Shown here: positions 16,043-18,307 of the stretch, piece after piece
Layout: the number at the start of each line of letters is the position of its first letter
Position numbering within the stretch: the stretch's first letter is position 1
Assembly: GCA_002427325.1 (NCBI GenBank)
Contig: DIQS01000007.1
Location: 13,757 to 32,063 of the forward strand
Direction of reading: 5' to 3'
Source of the DNA: Cloacimonetes bacterium UBA5456
Lineage (GTDB): Bacteria; Cloacimonadota; Cloacimonadia; Cloacimonadales; Cloacimonadaceae
Length of the DNA: 18,307 bases
Made by a program: the position numbers and the translations under genes
The notes under the pieces: model-generated
What the model saw: only the letters and a program-made list of their open reading frames with translations
Database searches by the model: none
Told to the model about the DNA's origin: nothing

Positions 16043-18307
16043 TTATTTATAATCCTGTTCTTTGACAAATTCGATGTCGAAGCCCAGAGATTTGAGCTCA
16101 CTCACAAGCACGTTAAAGCTTTCCGGAACGCCTGCTTCGGGCGGATTCTCTCCGCGCGTGATCGCCTTGAAGGCATCATTGCGTCCGTCAACGTCGTCAC
16201 TCTTAATGGTGAGCATTTCTTCCAGAACGTGTGCCGCACCATAGGCTTCCAGTGCCCAGACTTCCATCTCACCCAAACGCTGTCCGCCGTGCTGAGCTTT
16301 TCCGCCCAGAGGCTGTTGCGTGATGAGGGAATAAGGGCCTGTGGAGCGTGCGTGCATCTTGTCTGCCACGAGGTGATTGAGCTTCATCATATAGATGACG
16401 CCAACCGTCACTCTTTCTTTGAAAGGATTTCCCGTTTTGCCATCATAGAGGACGGTCTTGCCATCGTCTTGATAGCCCGCAGCACGGAGCTCATTACGGA
16501 TATCCTCGTTTGAAGCACCGTCAAAGATGGGCGTTTCCACTTCAAAACCCAAGGTCTTTGCTGCAAGACCGAGGTGAGTCTCCATGATCTGTCCGATATT
16601 CATTCTGGACGGAACGCCAAGCGGGTTCAGAACGATGTCAACCGGTGTGCCGTCTTCCATGAAAGGCATGTCTTCGATGGGCGCAACGATGGAGATGACG
16701 CCTTTGTTTCCATGACGTCCTGCCATCTTGTCTCCCACCTCGATTTTCCGCTTTTTGGCAACATAGACTTTCACCATCTTGCGGATGCCATAAGGAAGCT
16801 CGTCCCCGTGTTTGATGCGTTCGCGGGATTTCTTATATATATTTTCACTCTGCTCGAGAGACTGGCGGATCTTCAGAACGATATCTTGATAGATGAGATC
16901 GTTGACAGCGGGGTCTTCCACCATCTCCACGTCCAAATCCAATCTGCGGAAATTGATGCGCTCGATATCATCTTTATTGATCTTCTTACCGGGTGCAATA
17001 AAGCTTACGCCGGTCTTTTCGTCCCAGATCGTTTTTGCCTTTTGTCCCAAGAGTATTGCAGTGAGTTTTTCTTCTTTAAATTCTTCGACCTTCTTGCGTC
17101 TGAGAGCAAGATCGGCTTTGAGCTTTTGGATTTTGTCCTCATGCTCTTCTTCCATATCTGTGCCGTCTTCGAGACGAGAGAAGACCTTAACATCAATCAC
17201 AACACCTTCCATGCCCGGCTTAGCTTTCAGCGAGCTATTGGTGAAATCACCGGCACGATCGCCAAAGAGTGCGCGCATGAGGTTTTCTTCCGGAGAAGGA
17301 TCGATCTCAATGCTTTTTGGCGTGACCTTACCGACGATGATATCACCGGCTTCGATCACGGAACCCACGCGGATGATTCCCGTCTTATCCAAGTTACGAA
17401 GAGCATGTGAGGGCACGTTTGGAATGTCGTATGCCAGCTCTTCCTTGCCATTTTTCACCGTGCGCACCAGAACTTCCATCTCTTCAATATAGATGGACGT
17501 GAGGGTGTCTTCGCGGGCTACTTTTTCGCTGAGAACGATAGCGTCTTCATAGTTATAGCCATACCAAGGCATGAAGGCAACCATCATATTGGTACCCAGC
17601 GCAAGACGATTGTCTTCCACGCAAGCGCCGTCCGAGAGCGGCTGACCTTTGCGAACCGTGTCACCAACGCGCACGATAGGGCGTTGATTTGCACAGGTAT
17701 CTTGGTTTGTGCGAACAAACTTCTTGAGATTGATGCGACTCCCCACTCCGAGATAGAGTGCTTCGTCTTTTTCATCAAGTGCTTTCAGATCGATATGCGA
17801 GGATGTGACGCTCACAACCTTGGCATCAAAAGGAGCAATCGCCAATTCGGAAGAGTCCTGAGAGACGATTCTTTCCATTCCCGTGCCAACGATGGGAGCT
17901 TGCGGATTGATCAGCGGAACGGCTTGGCGTTGCATGTTTGAACCCATCAGCGCACGGTTTGCGTCGTCGTGCTCAAGGAAAGGAATCATCGATGCCGAGA
18001 CGGAGACCATCTGCTGCGGCGCAACATCCATATATTGCACATCTTTAGGGCTGACCTGAATGAAGTCTCCTCTATCACGAGCAAAGATCAATTCATCCGT
18101 AATCTTACGGTCATCATCCAGATGGAGGTCACATTGTGCGATGACAAATTTGTCTTCTTCGCTGGCGTCCATATAGACGTATTCATTTGTCACATATCCA
18201 TCCACAACCTTACGATAGGGCGTTTCTATGAAGCCTAAATGGTTGATGCGACTATAGATGGCAGGAGACACGATGAGACCGATGTTTGGTCCTTCCGGAG
18301 TTTCGAT
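16043..18307 (-). CDS. rpoB: DNA-directed RNA polymerase subunit beta (5' part outside window)
   Basis: The last 754 codons of rpoB are present; the gene continues past the right edge, entering the window at IETPEGPNIGL, around residue 560 of the E. coli protein. The GTG at 18271 is an internal codon, not the start. Landmarks include HDDANRALMGSNMQRQAVPL, MPWYGYNYEDA, GDKMAGRHGNKG (with the active-site lysines equivalent to E. coli K1065 and K1073), LNPLGVPSRMNIGQ and the C-terminal GGKAQHGGQRLGEMEVWALE that interlocks with beta-prime. A charged, probably helical stretch (EEEHEDKIQKLKADLALRRK) sits in the lineage-variable region before the flap. The main rifampicin cluster lies upstream of the window and cannot be assessed. 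The stop is 15 nt before rpoC. Confidence 0.99.
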   Translation of the reverse strand: METPEGPNIGLIVSPAIYSRINHLGFIETPYRKVVDGYVTNEYVYMDASEEDKFVIAQCDLHLDDDRKITDELIFARDRGDFIQVSPKDVQYMDVAPQQMVSVSASMIPFLEHDDANRALMGSNMQRQAVPLINPQAPIVGTGMERIVSQDSSELAIAPFDAKVVSVTSSHIDLKALDEKDEALYLGVGSRINLKKFVRTNQDTCANQRPIVRVGDTVRKGQPLSDGACVEDNRLALGTNMMVAFMPWYGYNYEDAIVLSEKVAREDTLTSIYIEEMEVLVRTVKNGKEELAYDIPNVPSHALRNLDKTGIIRVGSVIEAGDIIVGKVTPKSIEIDPSPEENLMRALFGDRAGDFTNSSLKAKPGMEGVVIDVKVFSRLEDGTDMEEEHEDKIQKLKADLALRRKKVEEFKEEKLTAILLGQKAKTIWDEKTGVSFIAPGKKINKDDIERINFRRLDLDVEMVEDPAVNDLIYQDIVLKIRQSLEQSENIYKKSRERIKHGDELPYGIRKMVKVYVAKKRKIEVGDKMAGRHGNKGVISIVAPIEDMPFMEDGTPVDIVLNPLGVPSRMNIGQIMETHLGLAAKTLGFEVETPIFDGASNEDIRNELRAAGYQDDGKTVLYDGKTGNPFKERVTVGVIYMMKLNHLVADKMHARSTGPYSLITQQPLGGKAQHGGQRLGEMEVWALEAYGAAHVLEEMLTIKSDDVDGRNDAFKAITRGENPPEAGVPESFNVLVSELKSLGFDIEFVKEQDYK

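Noticed and set aside
16574..17410. Plus-strand ORF of 278 codons inside rpoB
   Set aside because: Antisense shadow of conserved rpoB sequence, with low-complexity composition and no family features.

Overview
The window looks like chromosomal DNA from a bacterium of the Fibrobacterota-Chlorobiota-Bacteroidota (FCB) superphylum, most likely a Cloacimonadota-type lineage. The main clue is the 1812-residue secreted gingipain-like protein, which ends in a FlgD/type IX-sorting-like domain (NYPNPFNPSTTI near residue 1728, then a short beta-rich tail). A T9SS-like tail, a C25 peptidase module and repeated Ig-like/CARDB-like modules are typical of that group. The phylum assignment is inference, since there is no rRNA gene to confirm it. 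Every gene I can support lies on the minus strand, so transcription runs from high to low coordinates.

Right half (about 18307 down to 10602): a housekeeping cluster of rpoB (cut by the window edge), rpoC, rpsL and rpsG. The genes are closely spaced (15, 36 and 11 nt) and closed by a strong hairpin-plus-U terminator at 10602-10638. fusA and tuf, which often follow rpsG in the str operon, are absent here. The RpoC jaw region carries three tandem 27-residue repeats where E. coli beta-prime has one. Next comes a two-gene unit, tyrS and an M50 site-2-protease-like membrane metalloprotease, overlapping as ATGA.

Middle (8438-3000): the large secreted multidomain protein. Its putative promoter is overlapped by a perfect 8-bp inverted repeat, and a terminator follows the gene at 2945-2974. 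The gingipain catalytic Cys is present, but Tyr occupies the place of the catalytic His.

Left end (2800-110): a visibly more AT-rich type II restriction-modification pair. The N6-adenine methyltransferase gene is intact. The AccI-family restriction endonuclease gene is broken by a one-base frameshift and an in-frame TAA, so the locus reads as a decayed R-M system leaving an orphan methyltransferase. A by-eye scan found only one GTMKAC (AccI-type) site in the whole window.

I see no tRNA, rRNA, CRISPR array, insertion sequence or prophage gene. I do not see a clearly new multi-gene system; the observations worth following are the broken R-M pair with its site scarcity, the expanded RpoC repeats and the His-less C25 protein.
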